From NCBI RefSeq assembly GCF_023016285.1, contig NZ_CP095413.1, positions 992,001 through 1,056,000 on the forward strand: a stretch of 64,000 nt of DNA. The letters are read 5' to 3'. Within the stretch, counting starts at the first letter, position 1; each line of letters starts with the position of its first letter. This DNA comes from Muricauda sp. SCSIO 64092 (GTDB lineage: Bacteria; Bacteroidota; Bacteroidia; Flavobacteriales; Flavobacteriaceae). The notes beneath the pieces were generated by a model. That model worked only from the letters and a program-made list of their open reading frames with translations, ran no database searches and was not told the origin of the DNA. Shown piece after piece: positions 48,866 through 59,312 of this stretch. The position numbers were made by a program, and so were the translations under genes.

Positions 48866-49408
48866 ATGAATAAGTTTGAATACATCAGCAATGCAAGAGT
48901 CAATAATAGAATTACTCAAAAGGAGCTATCGGATAAAACGGGTATTTCATTAAGAACCATTCAACGCATTGAAAATGGGAAGGTCGCCCCTAGGGCATAT
49001 ACAATAAGAAAAATAGAAGAAGCTTTAGGAATCAACAACAATTCCCCGGAACATAAAATGCCAAATTCGGATAATAGCTATCGTTTCTTGAAATGGGTTT
49101 TTATCTCATCTCTCTGCTTACCCCTATTTTATTCAATCGCTGCATTTATCTATTGGAATTATCAAAAAGATCTACATAAGGTTCATGACAGTTCAGTAAG
49201 GGACATCATATACCTTAACTTAATCACGGGTTGTTTGGCCATTCCAATACTTGTAGTGGTAACAGCTATGATTTTAAGAAGCCTTGATATTCCAACAGCC
49301 ATAAAGTTCTTACCAATATATGTTCCAATTTATTGTTTCTACTCCCTCATTAATCTCTGGTACACGTTAAAAGTCTTAAATCGCAAATCCATAGACAGTT
49401 TAATATAG
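48866..49408 (+). CDS. XRE HTH regulator with C-terminal membrane domain
   Basis: 180 residues. Residues 1-60 are an HTH (FEYISNARVNNRITQKELSD, KTGISLRTIQRIENGKVAPR). Then three or four hydrophobic segments (WVFISSLCLPLFYSIAAFIY, IIYLNLITGCLAIPILVVVT, FLPIYVPIYCFYSLINLWYT). Membrane-bound HTH proteins of this sort are common in Bacteroidota and may respond to envelope state. Function inferred from architecture only. Confidence 0.75.
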   Translation: MNKFEYISNARVNNRITQKELSDKTGISLRTIQRIENGKVAPRAYTIRKIEEALGINNNSPEHKMPNSDNSYRFLKWVFISSLCLPLFYSIAAFIYWNYQKDLHKVHDSSVRDIIYLNLITGCLAIPILVVVTAMILRSLDIPTAIKFLPIYVPIYCFYSLINLWYTLKVLNRKSIDSLI

Positions 49409-49528
49409 TATACACATTCCCTGCACCGTAAAGATGTGTCGTTTAAATGACGCCTAAATGGCGTGTGTAATTTTTCAATCTTTTCATTGAAGATCCTTCC
49501 TTTGTCAAAAAGTAAAAAATCATGAAAC

Positions 49529-50362
49529 ATGAAAAAAATACTTCTTATCTCTCTTTTGTTTCTGTTTTCTATTGTGTTGTCTGTTGTAATTACGGTGTAT
49601 GTAATTGACACTTCTGATACTCCAGACACCTATGACTCATATAAAATAGCATCAAAAATACTATCTGAGGAACGGGAAATAATAGTCAAAACCCCAAGAG
49701 GTTACAATGAGGATGGAACAACACGTTATCCTGTGGTTTACATATTTGGGGGTAACTCTTTAACCTACTCCGTTGCAAACGATCTTGACTTATTAATCCG
49801 TACTGCAAATTCCAAACCAATCATAGTAGTTGGCGTGCCCAACATTAGTCAAAAAACCAGGCAAAGGGACTTAACACCCCCATTTTTAAAACAAGATTTG
49901 GACGAAGTTGATTCACCTCTTGGCAAAGCAGATCAATATTTGGATTTTGTCCAGACAGAAGTAATTCCCCTTATTGGGAAAAACTATCATACATCCTCAG
50001 AAAGAATAGCTGTTGGACACTCACGGGAAGGGTTAATGGTGATGTATTCCTTAATGGAGAAGCCAGAACTTTTCAATGGTCATCTTGCCTTAAGTCCCGC
50101 GCTATGGAGAGAGAACAATCTATTTGCAAAAGTATTCTCGGATTTCATTCAAGATAAGGACACAATTCCTTCCAGACTTTTCTTGACCATGGGTAATCTA
50201 GAAGTTGAAAAAATGAAAAATGCTTATGACATTACCATCAATATTATCGACAAGAACCCTTCTAAAGTGATTTTTAAAGGCATATATTTCCCACAAGCAA
50301 ACCATTCAAGTAATCCTTTTCTAACTGCGCCTATCGGTTTAGATTGGATACTGAAAAACTAA
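49529..50362 (+). CDS. Secreted or anchored esterase of the IroE/Fes type
   Basis: 277 residues with an N-terminal anchor (LLISLLFLFSIVLSVVITVY). Alpha/beta fold of the esterase D-like type: EEREIIVKTPRGYNEDGTTR, YPVVYIFGGNSLTYSVANDL, nucleophile in IAVGHSREGLMVMYSL, and His in IYFPQANHSSNPFLTAP. The Asp is less clear. The family includes siderophore esterases and acetylxylan-type enzymes; substrate unknown. Confidence 0.75.
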   Translation: MKKILLISLLFLFSIVLSVVITVYVIDTSDTPDTYDSYKIASKILSEEREIIVKTPRGYNEDGTTRYPVVYIFGGNSLTYSVANDLDLLIRTANSKPIIVVGVPNISQKTRQRDLTPPFLKQDLDEVDSPLGKADQYLDFVQTEVIPLIGKNYHTSSERIAVGHSREGLMVMYSLMEKPELFNGHLALSPALWRENNLFAKVFSDFIQDKDTIPSRLFLTMGNLEVEKMKNAYDITINIIDKNPSKVIFKGIYFPQANHSSNPFLTAPIGLDWILKN

Positions 50363-50366
50363 GCAC

Positions 50367-50480
50367 AACATTGTGCATAAATCATTGGTCAACAAATAAT
50401 TAAACTGTAAGCCGGTATATTACAAAACTCTTTATCTGCCCAACAGTGAAATGCTTTGAAATGCCCAACGCCTCATACAC
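50367..50480. repeat. Degenerate cassette-site-like repeat
   Basis: AGCACAACATTGTGCATAAA...TCATTGG and CATACACGAGCTCGCTAGGG match the array ends loosely. A small hairpin (TGTCCT-ATGAA-AGGACA) lies near 50553. The 50363-50618 gap otherwise holds no gene. Confidence 0.4.
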
Positions 50481-50618
50481 GAGCTCGCTAGGGCACGTTC
50501 AGCCCTCGGCTGACTTTTGATGGATGAAAACTAAAAGGGCTGTTGGTAACAAGGTGTCCTATGAAAGGACATATCATTGTTGAACAAATAGCATCTTATC
50601 TTATTTCCATTTCGTCAA

Positions 50619-51689
50619 TTACTCGTCCAACCCATATTTCTTTAATACTTCATCCCAGGATACCGATTGAATTTGCCTGATCAACTGTTTGTTGACCTCA
50701 TTAAAGTAAGGTTGATTCTTCGCCATGATAAAACTGCGGTACTGCTTTTGAAACGTAAACGGTAGGGACCGTATGTTATCCTGCATATCGTTGGTCTGTA
50801 TCAAATATTCGGTGGTGGTCCTATCGGAAACCAGTACCTCAATTTTCCTCCGGGACAAGGCCCTTAGGGCCTGTAATGGGGTTCTGTATACCTCCGCGGG
50901 TTGCAACCCGTGTTTTTGTAAAAAAAGTTCCGCATCCGAAGCGCCTACAACGCCTATATCCCGAATATTTTGAAGGTCTTCCAAACCATTGATGTCCGCT
51001 TCCAGCGTGTTTACGGTTAATGTTGAGGCAATGGTCGCCGTAAATCCGGAAATGATGATAATGGCCGTAAACATCCACACAATGGCAATTGTTTTTCCCA
51101 AATGTGTTTTGGGCGCCTTATCGCCATACCCCACCGTGGTCATGGTTACCGCAGCCCACCAAAGGCCATCAAAAAGTCCCTTTACACCTGGTCTAAACTG
51201 GTATTTATTTGCCTTGCGTTCCACAAACCATAGAATGGTACCAAAGGTGAGCAAAATGACCAGCAGGAGCAGTACGATATTCAAAAAATCACGGGAAAAA
51301 AAGTTGTTGATGAAAATTTGAAACTGACTTTGACTGTTTACGGTCGTCGAAACGCCCAAACTGGAAACGTAGAAGGGGTGACTCACCTGAAACCGCTCAA
51401 CCCTGCTGGGACTGTTGCTCAGGGGATTAATGGCAATGTCCAACTCTTCATAGTCCAACGAACGGACAATGCTTACGGCATCACTATGTTCCACGTATTC
51501 GTAGGGAACATCCATTTCGGATACAATACGTTCCCAAAGATCGATGGACACTCCCGTATACCCCTCAGAACCCTTCACCACAAAAGGAGGATCGATATAG
51601 ACTCCGATTCGTAGTGCATCCTGCGGTGTTTGGGCGAGACCCAAACCTCCCAATAGAAAGGATACCAAAAGAACTATGTTACGATACAT
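50619..51689 (-). CDS. GluR0-like ligand-gated potassium channel
   Basis: 356 residues from [20 protein letters not shown] (51689). Signal peptide; periplasmic substrate-binding domain split into S1 ([20 protein letters not shown]) and S2 ([20 protein letters not shown]). Between them a two-helix pore with [15 protein letters not shown] (the K+ filter TVGYG) flanked by [20 protein letters not shown] and [20 protein letters not shown]. This is the layout of prokaryotic ionotropic glutamate-receptor-like channels. The start overlaps the stop of the sensor gene by 11 bp, so translation is coupled. Confidence 0.85.
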   Translation of the reverse strand: MYRNIVLLVSFLLGGLGLAQTPQDALRIGVYIDPPFVVKGSEGYTGVSIDLWERIVSEMDVPYEYVEHSDAVSIVRSLDYEELDIAINPLSNSPSRVERFQVSHPFYVSSLGVSTTVNSQSQFQIFINNFFSRDFLNIVLLLLVILLTFGTILWFVERKANKYQFRPGVKGLFDGLWWAAVTMTTVGYGDKAPKTHLGKTIAIVWMFTAIIIISGFTATIASTLTVNTLEADINGLEDLQNIRDIGVVGASDAELFLQKHGLQPAEVYRTPLQALRALSRRKIEVLVSDRTTTEYLIQTNDMQDNIRSLPFTFQKQYRSFIMAKNQPYFNEVNKQLIRQIQSVSWDEVLKKYGLDE

Positions 51690-54594
51690 CTTTGTTATGG
51701 TATTGTAGTTCATCCACCACATTTAGGGCTAAAAACCGAACCAGAATCCCCAGCAAAGCCATGGTCTGCTGTGAAAACACATTTTTTTCCTTGGAATAGA
51801 CACAAAAAACCAGGGTGTTGCCCTTTTTTTGTTCAAAAGGCACATACAGTCTTGAAAAATACCCATGGTTATCGTGTTGGCTTATATAATGGCGCACTTC
51901 TTTGTCACAATCATTGATTACAAGGGGTTTATCGGTAACCAATACATAACTGGGCAAATTGTTCTTTTCATCGAATACTTCTTCCCTTGTCAACATATCC
52001 GGATTTCCCCTTTGGTACCCTTTGTACCCAATCACTTCCCCTTTTTTATACCCTATTTCGAACAAATCCATTCGCGTGGGCAGCTCCACCAGTTTGCTCA
52101 GAATGGGCAATATAACGTTCCAATGCGGATCTTTGGGAATTTGCCTGATCAATCTGTGCAACAAATAGCTGTTCACCCCAGCGCTTTTCAACTCATTTTT
52201 TTTCTGTTGCAGGGCACTACTCTTAACGACCAGTTCAGCCTCCATTTCTTCAAGCTCTTTTTGTTTTTGCGACAAGGAAGCTTGCAATCCCCCCACTTTT
52301 TTGAGTACCCAGCGCCTTGCAAAGAACCAAAAGAAATAAAATCCCAAAGCAACCTGCAAGCCTATCCCCCACCAAGTACGATACCATTTTGGAATTACCT
52401 CAACGGGTATGGACAAAGGTGTACTCCATTGAAACCCCCCGGATTTTTGACCCCGTACCCATAAGGTGTAGCTCCCCCCATTGAGTCCTTCCAACGCTAA
52501 TTCCGTGGTATTGGTTGCGCTCCATCCAATATCCTCAACGTCTTCTTTTGACAAACTGTTTTCAAAAATTTTATATTGATACCTAACATCATCACTTGGG
52601 AAAGTGAGTGTCGCCATGGAAAGCGTGGTTTTCTGTGTTTCTTTTAGTTGAATTGATTCATTTTCTTTAATCTCGACATTATCCACCACCCCCTTTTTTA
52701 AAATCGGTGTTTTGGTTTGATAGGGCCTTGGATGAACCTGCGAGGAATACACAACCCCCTCGGGAGTGCCTACCCAGAGTTGTGAATTATCAAAAAGCAC
52801 CATACAGCGGTATGAGGAAATCTTGGACGGCGTTCCACTGACCTCATCAAAAACCACATAATTGCCCTGCCCATCCAAATGAATAAGTCCATTGGTATCC
52901 GTAGCCAACCAAAGTGCACCATTGGGCATGGCGGTAATAGATCTCACCTCGTTATGGGTGAACCCTCCAAGATCGACCTTTCGTATGGTTTCCGTGTCAT
53001 ACTTTAACAGTCCATCGGTAGTAGCGAGCCATACAATACCCAAACGGTCCACGGCCATATCGTGTACTTCAAAATTACCGCTCACCTTAAATGGAAAGGG
53101 AAGACTCTTGTTTTGAAATCGATCCGATGATGGGTCGTATTTATACAGATAAGAGGCTACGCCAATGCCCGCCGCGTACAATTCGTTTTTCCCACCTTCC
53201 CGCATCACCAAGATTCGATTGTCAAAACCCTTATCCCTGCCATATTCACTAAAATTACCTTTGGAATCGATACGTGCGGCTCCAACCACCGGCCTATCGG
53301 AGGGGGCCTGACAGACCCATAGATTGTCATTATGGTCCGCATAAATAAAGAACACCCCGCTCCCACGTTGACCTAAATCATAGGTCCTTTTCAATTCGTT
53401 ACCCTGATATTGAAATATCATCCCCTCAGCTGAACCATACCAAACCTTATCCTCTATGGAACCAATTCCCACAATATCGTTAAGGTCATCAACTTTCTCG
53501 AATCCCTTTGCCATACCCTTACCATAAATCCTGGAGACCGTACCCTGGGAAATTAAAACCGGTCCTTCCGGGGTCGAATTCATCGCCCTAATATTATCAT
53601 GGCCCAGACCGGACACGCTTTGAAAAAAACTGGACCATAACAAGGTAAGGCCCTTATCGGTACATACCCAAATGATATCATCAAGTCCAGCCTCACTTTC
53701 GGTAAACTGCAAATGGTTTATCGTTCCAAAAGAGAGATTCTCCACACGGTGCGGGTCATTGGCACCAAAGACCTTCGATAATTGCGCTGTACCTTCTTGG
53801 ACTTGAAGCGTGTATAGGGTAGATTCCGAATTTAAGAATAGCGTCCCGTGCCCATTCATGGTGATGTTCCGAAATTTCCTGTCCGAAAAAAACAGTTGCT
53901 TATTGGTAATCGTATGGTTGCGGGTAACCTCAAATTTTTCCAACCGATCGCCTACCAACCAAATGGCATTCCCTGCTATGAGGAAGTCATAGCCGGATTC
54001 ATAATTTTTGGCGGCTTGAAATTTTTGTGTCGTTTCGTCAAAATAGAACAATCCATGTTCGGGCACCAACACCCATAGGGTATGGAACGGGTCTTCACCA
54101 AAGACCACTTTGGGCACTTTTTCCCCGGATACGAGGTCAAATCTGTCCATAGTGTCCATAGCATCGGAAAACAGTAGTATGGAACCATCCATTTGTCCCG
54201 TCCACAATCTTTTTCGGCTATCCTTAAATAGGGTTGTGGGGTAGTGTAAATTGGCATTTATATCAAACGAGCGTATTTGTGGCCGTCCATTGGTATTGAT
54301 AATACTATGGATTCCAGTATCGTTGGTAAAGAATAGGGTATTTTCATCCCACGAAACAAAATTCCTGATCGTTTTGCTTCTCAAAGTGGTGTTATAGTCG
54401 TCAAAAGTATGGCCATCAAATCGATATAAACCTTGATCGGTGGCCAACCACATAAATCCCCTACCATCCTGAACAACATGGTTTACACTTTGAAACGGCA
54501 CCTCCTCCCCATGGTAATGGGCATATTTAAACTTTTGCGCATAAACGGAATGTATGGCCAAGGAGAAAATAAGAATGAAGATTTTGAACCTCAT
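51679..54594 (-). CDS. Reg_prop propeller - Y_Y_Y - TM - GAF-like sensor without kinase
   Basis: 971 residues with a signal peptide ([20 protein letters not shown]). Two-component-type propeller repeats ([74 protein letters not shown]) form the sensory beta-propellers, then a Y_Y_Y domain ([20 protein letters not shown]), one membrane span ([20 protein letters not shown]), a coiled coil and a C-terminal domain of ~170 residues that looks GAF-like ([20 protein letters not shown]). There is no histidine kinase or HTH output. Coupled to the downstream channel gene, so it may sense a ligand and gate or signal with it. Confidence 0.8.
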   Translation of the reverse strand: MRFKIFILIFSLAIHSVYAQKFKYAHYHGEEVPFQSVNHVVQDGRGFMWLATDQGLYRFDGHTFDDYNTTLRSKTIRNFVSWDENTLFFTNDTGIHSIINTNGRPQIRSFDINANLHYPTTLFKDSRKRLWTGQMDGSILLFSDAMDTMDRFDLVSGEKVPKVVFGEDPFHTLWVLVPEHGLFYFDETTQKFQAAKNYESGYDFLIAGNAIWLVGDRLEKFEVTRNHTITNKQLFFSDRKFRNITMNGHGTLFLNSESTLYTLQVQEGTAQLSKVFGANDPHRVENLSFGTINHLQFTESEAGLDDIIWVCTDKGLTLLWSSFFQSVSGLGHDNIRAMNSTPEGPVLISQGTVSRIYGKGMAKGFEKVDDLNDIVGIGSIEDKVWYGSAEGMIFQYQGNELKRTYDLGQRGSGVFFIYADHNDNLWVCQAPSDRPVVGAARIDSKGNFSEYGRDKGFDNRILVMREGGKNELYAAGIGVASYLYKYDPSSDRFQNKSLPFPFKVSGNFEVHDMAVDRLGIVWLATTDGLLKYDTETIRKVDLGGFTHNEVRSITAMPNGALWLATDTNGLIHLDGQGNYVVFDEVSGTPSKISSYRCMVLFDNSQLWVGTPEGVVYSSQVHPRPYQTKTPILKKGVVDNVEIKENESIQLKETQKTTLSMATLTFPSDDVRYQYKIFENSLSKEDVEDIGWSATNTTELALEGLNGGSYTLWVRGQKSGGFQWSTPLSIPVEVIPKWYRTWWGIGLQVALGFYFFWFFARRWVLKKVGGLQASLSQKQKELEEMEAELVVKSSALQQKKNELKSAGVNSYLLHRLIRQIPKDPHWNVILPILSKLVELPTRMDLFEIGYKKGEVIGYKGYQRGNPDMLTREEVFDEKNNLPSYVLVTDKPLVINDCDKEVRHYISQHDNHGYFSRLYVPFEQKKGNTLVFCVYSKEKNVFSQQTMALLGILVRFLALNVVDELQYHNKDVS

Positions 54595-54891
54595 GAGCCA
54601 AGAGAAAGACTCCTAAAGTTAAAAAAAGCCAAGGACTTTGATATCTGGGGGATTCTTCAGCGTAGGGTTTGATTAAAAAATACGCCAACAAAAGCTAAAA
54701 CCTACCTGCTTCATTGGTGGACAGGTATACCCCTGTCAGCCTTTCGATTATTAGGGGTATTTTGTTTGAATCCTCTTTTGGAATCTCAGATTTCCCGACC
54801 AAATGCACAGCTGGGTTGATTTTTATCGAATGTTGAACCTTCCGGACAATATACATTCCCCACATGCGTTGCCAGCATAAACCCTAGTCCC

Positions 54892-55647
54892 ATGCGAATC
54901 ATATACCTACCCCTTACCATTGTTTTGCTACTATTGTCCTGTAGTAGCGAGGATAACACTCTGGAAGATCCATTGACCGAAGACAATTCTGGACAAGAAT
55001 CCAATACTGGGAGCAATTGCCCAGCTTCCATTGGATTTGTTTTTGAGGAAAGTAATGGTATCGTTTCCATAGAATTTGAGAACAATGAGTTTCCCCAAGG
55101 CTGGGTATTGAAAAATGATGTTTCCGATGTTTCTGGGGACGGATATATGCAATGGGAGGGTAATCCAAGCATGGGTGACCCCGGTAACGGCATGGTTACT
55201 TTTCCAATACGGATTTCCAATACCGGAGTCTACAGGTTTAATTGGAAGTCTTCCTACAGAAGGGGGGACAATGGAACAGAGCACAACGATTCCTGGTTAA
55301 GGTTCCCGGATGCCGATGACTTTTTTGGAATGAAAAACGATGGTAGTGTTGTCTATCCGAATGGTTCCGGTAAGCAGCCAAATCCCAATGGTGCTTCAAA
55401 GGATGGATGGTTTAAGATTTACCGAAGTGGGGATGACAATGCATTTAAATGGCAGGCCAGAACTTCCGATCACGATGCACATGATATCTACGTCAGCTTT
55501 GAAACTGCGGGAATCTACGTATTGGAGGTTTCTGCCCGATCCGACTTCCATGCCATAGATAGAATATTGCTGCACCGGGAAACCATTGCGGAGAATGACG
55601 CCGTATCACTTGCAACCAATTTTAGTAACAAAGAATCGTGTAATTGA
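54892..55647 (+). CDS. Secreted lipoprotein with beta-sandwich domain
   Basis: 251 residues. Lipobox LLLLSC (Cys17), then a low-complexity acidic linker. The main domain (FPIRISNTGVYRFNWKSSYR, SWLRFPDADDFFGMKNDGSV, VSFETAGIYVLEVSARSDFH, RILLHRETI) looks like a carbohydrate-binding or F5/8-type beta-sandwich. Four cysteines. It may help glycan uptake; there is no catalytic motif. Confidence 0.6.
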   Translation: MRIIYLPLTIVLLLLSCSSEDNTLEDPLTEDNSGQESNTGSNCPASIGFVFEESNGIVSIEFENNEFPQGWVLKNDVSDVSGDGYMQWEGNPSMGDPGNGMVTFPIRISNTGVYRFNWKSSYRRGDNGTEHNDSWLRFPDADDFFGMKNDGSVVYPNGSGKQPNPNGASKDGWFKIYRSGDDNAFKWQARTSDHDAHDIYVSFETAGIYVLEVSARSDFHAIDRILLHRETIAENDAVSLATNFSNKESCN

Positions 55648-55770
55648 TGCATCATTGCATGCAGAAAGGGTTGCAATGGATTGGATATCCAACCCACTGG
55701 CTCCCCATATATTGAAAACATCCGGAAGCCTAGAAGTCCCCTGTGGAAAATTACCAAATTCATGGCACCA

Positions 55771-56355
55771 CTACCCTTTATACGGTTTGTCTTTCGCGAC
55801 ATTAAAATCCACGCATCCTTCGTACTTGCCTGGAATGGGATGGTAATCGAATACTTCGGTCATTACTGTTTTTGAGGTGAAATAACCCGTGATAACCAAT
55901 TCCTTTAAGAGGGAGAAATAATGGATTTCCGGCTCAAGTTTCCCTTGCTGTTGTTCGTTAAAGGCGACCGCTTCATCCTGCAAGGCTTTTAGTATGTCAT
56001 ACCGACCTTCTTCGTCCAAATCCTCAAAGGGTCTTCCGAAATCGGCAATACTATTGGCATCAATGGAAGTTAGGCCATAAAGGAAGGTATCCCGATCTTC
56101 GGGGGACAAACAGGCATTGACCACTTCAACCACATACTTGCCTATTTCCATTTCCTTGGCTCCTGGTTGCCCCTCGGTCTTTGGTAAAATGGTTTCCCCC
56201 AGTTCATCCAACAGTGCGATGTCCTTAGCGGACAGACTGCTCCAGATTCTTGGTTCCACCCTACAGGATTGTAACAAAACGGTAGGTGCCATCAAAGTGC
56301 AGCCACCTAACAACGTCAACTGCTGTAAAAAACCTTTTCTATCCATGGTGGTCAT
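55771..56355 (-). CDS. Gluconate 2-dehydrogenase subunit 3-like protein
   Basis: 194 residues. Tat- or Sec-like leader (MTTMDRKGFLQQLTLLGGCT) with several Cys, then the DUF1338/subunit-3 pattern (LLDELGETILPKTEGQPGAK, KYVVEVVNACLSPEDRDTFL, ...). In such operons the small periplasmic subunit pairs with the GMC flavoprotein encoded upstream. The ATG overlaps the end of the GMC gene by 4 bp. Electrons would go to a cytochrome. Confidence 0.8.
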   Translation of the reverse strand: MTTMDRKGFLQQLTLLGGCTLMAPTVLLQSCRVEPRIWSSLSAKDIALLDELGETILPKTEGQPGAKEMEIGKYVVEVVNACLSPEDRDTFLYGLTSIDANSIADFGRPFEDLDEEGRYDILKALQDEAVAFNEQQQGKLEPEIHYFSLLKELVITGYFTSKTVMTEVFDYHPIPGKYEGCVDFNVAKDKPYKG

Positions 56356-58076
56356 AGGTTTTGTTTTTTCAGTTCCTTTACAGCGTGGTCCGCGGCCCTT
56401 GCCGTAATGGCCATATAGGTCAATGATGGGTTTTGACAGGCACTGGACGTCATGCAGGAACCATCCGTTACAAATACATTCTCACAGCCCCATACCTGAT
56501 TGTAAGGGTTCAAAACGGATGTTTTTGGGTTTTTACCCATCCTTGCCGTACCCATTTCATGGATATTCAATCCAAAGTTACGGTTCATAGGAATCTCTTC
56601 GATATCCTTCAAGTTTGCTTTTTGTAACATCTCAATGGCCGAGTCCACCATATCCTTTTGCATATTCAATTCATTGGTTTTGTACTCCGCATCTATCTCC
56701 AGCAAGGGCATATCCCAGTCGTCTTTTTCGGTTTTGCTCAAGCTTACCTTATTTTCATGATAGGGAAGACATTCGCCCATCCCGGTCATCTCTATCTTCC
56801 ATGGTCCCAGGTTTGTCAAGTCCTTTTTCAGTTCGGTTCCGATCATGGCCTCGCCCTGTTCCGATCCCGGACGTCTTGAACCCCCAACGGAATAGGCATA
56901 ACCCCTGGAGAAATTGGATTGCCTGTCCTGGCCAAAGTTCCTAAACCGGGGCAGGTAGGTTCCCGTTGGGCGTTTACCAAAGGGGGATTTATCCTCAAAA
57001 CCTTCCAAAGTGGCTTCTACCCGCGCATTATAGTTGTGATCCATTAAATTGTGGCCCAATTCCCCACTGTCATTGCCCAGACCATTGGGAAAACAAGATG
57101 ATTTGGAATTCATCAATACCAAGGTGGAATTTAAAGTAGCTGCATTCAAGAAAACTATTTTGGAAAAGAATTCGGTGGTTTCCTTGGTGTTGGTATCGAC
57201 AATACGCACCCCTTTTGCTTTTTGGGTATTTTCATCATAAATAATGGAATGTACCACGGAAAAGGGGCGAATGGTTAGGTTTCCCGTTTTTTCAGCGGCA
57301 GGAAGTGTAGCCGAATTACTGCTAAAATATCCTCCAAAAGGACAGCCCCTGTAACACAGATCCCGATGCTGACACGGGCCCCTTCCCAAATGGGGGCGGG
57401 TGAGGTTCGCCGTTCGGGAAATGACCAGATGACGGTCCGTATAATGGGTCTTTAACTGATCCTTAAAATAATCCTCTGCACAGTTCATTTCCATGGGGGG
57501 CAAAAACTCCCCATCCGGAATTTGGGGCAATCCATCCCTATTACCGCTAATTCCTGCAAATCTTTCCACATAACTGTACCAAGGCGCAATATCCCGGTAC
57601 CGAATTGGCCAATCAATGGCGATCCCTTCCCTGGCATTGGCCTCAAAATCCAAATCGCTCCATCGTTGCGTCCAACGTGCCCAAAGCAAGGACTTTCCTC
57701 CTACCTGATATCCCCTGATCCAGTCAAACGGCTTTTTCTGAATGTAGGGATGCTCCTTATCCTTTACAAAAAAATGTTCGGTCGCTTGTTCATAGGCATA
57801 ACACCGACTTAAAATGGGATTTTCCCTGATCTGTTCATAGGTCAATCGATTCCGATAAGGCAATTCCCAAAGGTGTTTTGTAGCCGTAGGATAATCCTTT
57901 CGGTGCTCTACCATCCTACCGCGTTCCAAAACCAATGTTTTTAATCCTTTTTCGCACAATTCCTTGGCTGCCCAACCTCCACTTATTCCCGAACCAATGA
58001 CTATGGCATCATAGGTATGTTGTTCTTTTCCCTTTGCATTAACTTTTAGCGAACTGTATTTCATAGTTTTTGTCAA
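56352..58076 (-). CDS. GMC-family oxidoreductase (sugar/polyol dehydrogenase type)
   Basis: 574 residues. N-terminal FAD-binding motif IVIGSGISGGWAAKEL, GMC signatures (GGKSLLWARWTQRWSDLDFE; LNAATLNSTLVLMNS; DGSCMTSSACQNPSLTYMAI with the C-terminal catalytic region). Likely oxidises a sugar or polyol in the periplasm together with the small subunit 55771-56355. It is part of a block with a sugar isomerase-like protein and an MFS sugar porter. Substrate unknown. Confidence 0.9.
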   Translation of the reverse strand: MTKTMKYSSLKVNAKGKEQHTYDAIVIGSGISGGWAAKELCEKGLKTLVLERGRMVEHRKDYPTATKHLWELPYRNRLTYEQIRENPILSRCYAYEQATEHFFVKDKEHPYIQKKPFDWIRGYQVGGKSLLWARWTQRWSDLDFEANAREGIAIDWPIRYRDIAPWYSYVERFAGISGNRDGLPQIPDGEFLPPMEMNCAEDYFKDQLKTHYTDRHLVISRTANLTRPHLGRGPCQHRDLCYRGCPFGGYFSSNSATLPAAEKTGNLTIRPFSVVHSIIYDENTQKAKGVRIVDTNTKETTEFFSKIVFLNAATLNSTLVLMNSKSSCFPNGLGNDSGELGHNLMDHNYNARVEATLEGFEDKSPFGKRPTGTYLPRFRNFGQDRQSNFSRGYAYSVGGSRRPGSEQGEAMIGTELKKDLTNLGPWKIEMTGMGECLPYHENKVSLSKTEKDDWDMPLLEIDAEYKTNELNMQKDMVDSAIEMLQKANLKDIEEIPMNRNFGLNIHEMGTARMGKNPKTSVLNPYNQVWGCENVFVTDGSCMTSSACQNPSLTYMAITARAADHAVKELKKQNL

Positions 58077-58093
58077 TTCCTATAAGATGGGCC

Positions 58094-59020
58094 CTAGCTC
58101 CAATTAAAAGCCCGTTGTACATATTCCCGACTCTTTTTCCAATCTTCCTTTAAGGGAAATTCGGGCTCAAAATCGTTTGGAAAAGCCAATTCTATTCCCG
58201 CCATTCCATGGAACCCTTTTGCCTTCAAAGCCTTTCCTATGGCATTGAAATCAGTGGTTCCCTGCCCAACATATTCCGTCCATTCGCCATTATCGTACTG
58301 GTCCCTAATGTGCAGGTACACGAATTTATCGCCATAGGTTAGGATGAATTCAACTGGATCTACGCCGGCCCTGATCAACCAATTGATATCCGAACCCAGT
58401 TTGGCTTCCGGAATTCTCTCCAGTGTTCCCTTAAGATCATGTAAATCGTGTTCTACCTCATAGGTATGGTTATGGAGATTGGGCTGAATACCATACGCCT
58501 CGCAAAGCCCAATGATTTTCTTTAACAGTTCGGCTTGGTCGTCCAGTTCCAATTCCGTTTTCTTACGACCCATACCGCCAACCGAAATACCAAAAGTCTC
58601 CCCGCCCAGCTTGGCCAATCTAGGTACGACCAATTGGATATCCTTCCAAATTTTTGGATGTTGTTGCCTATCGCACATTTGAAATCCAACACCATACGAC
58701 GAGCCGGATACATTGATACGGTGCCTTTTTGAATATTCGGAAATCCGGGTGACTGCGTCATCTGGACGCAACACCACTTCCATCAGCTCCACTCCATAAA
58801 GACCTGCGTAGGACATATCCGAAAAGACCTGCTCCAATATGGGACTGCAGTCCCAATTGGGAGGATAATTGCTGGCATAAATCCAAAGATGGCCACAGAG
58901 CTTCACTTTGGTCGTATTGATTTTATCAAAGCCTAAAACAGTTTTGGGGAGCAATAAACTCCCGAGGGATAGGAAAGCGGTATTTTTAATAAAGTTTCGG
59001 CGATTGCTATCGTCACGCAT
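58094..59020 (-). CDS. Sugar phosphate isomerase/epimerase-like TIM-barrel protein (secreted)
   Basis: 308 residues with a twin-arginine-like leader (MRDDSNRRNFIKNTAFLSLG). AP_endonuc_2-type barrel: LCGHLWIYASNYPPNW, GLYGVELMEVVLRPDDAVTR, NVSGSSYGVGF, GIQPNLHNHTYEVEHDLHDL and HIRDQYDNGEWTEYVGQGTT. Conserved acid/His ligands fit a divalent-metal site. Such Tat-exported isomerases often act on keto-sugars made by GMC dehydrogenases. It is 18 bp from the GMC gene. Confidence 0.8.
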   Translation of the reverse strand: MRDDSNRRNFIKNTAFLSLGSLLLPKTVLGFDKINTTKVKLCGHLWIYASNYPPNWDCSPILEQVFSDMSYAGLYGVELMEVVLRPDDAVTRISEYSKRHRINVSGSSYGVGFQMCDRQQHPKIWKDIQLVVPRLAKLGGETFGISVGGMGRKKTELELDDQAELLKKIIGLCEAYGIQPNLHNHTYEVEHDLHDLKGTLERIPEAKLGSDINWLIRAGVDPVEFILTYGDKFVYLHIRDQYDNGEWTEYVGQGTTDFNAIGKALKAKGFHGMAGIELAFPNDFEPEFPLKEDWKKSREYVQRAFNWS

Positions 59021-59312
59021 TGGGTAGAAATGTTAACTTCCAAAAACGATTGGTTTTGTAAGATAGAAAATAATTCCGACCACAAAGCCAATACTAAAGA
59101 TCATCTAGGGATAACGCCACTTTTGCCACTTTAAAGTCCAACCTTCACACCCAATATAGGGATAAAATAAAAATACGATTGGATTCTCCTGCGATTAGGT
59201 AATAGTAAAATAAACGATTATATTCACTACCGCAAATTAAAATTGAGCTATGGCTCAATGGCAAAAAAAGCCCTATGCGGGCAACAGAACAACCAACTAA
59301 TTTCTAAACAAA

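Noticed and set aside
54433-54672. 79-codon plus-strand frame opposite the sensor gene start
   Set aside because: Shadow of the well-supported 971-residue gene.
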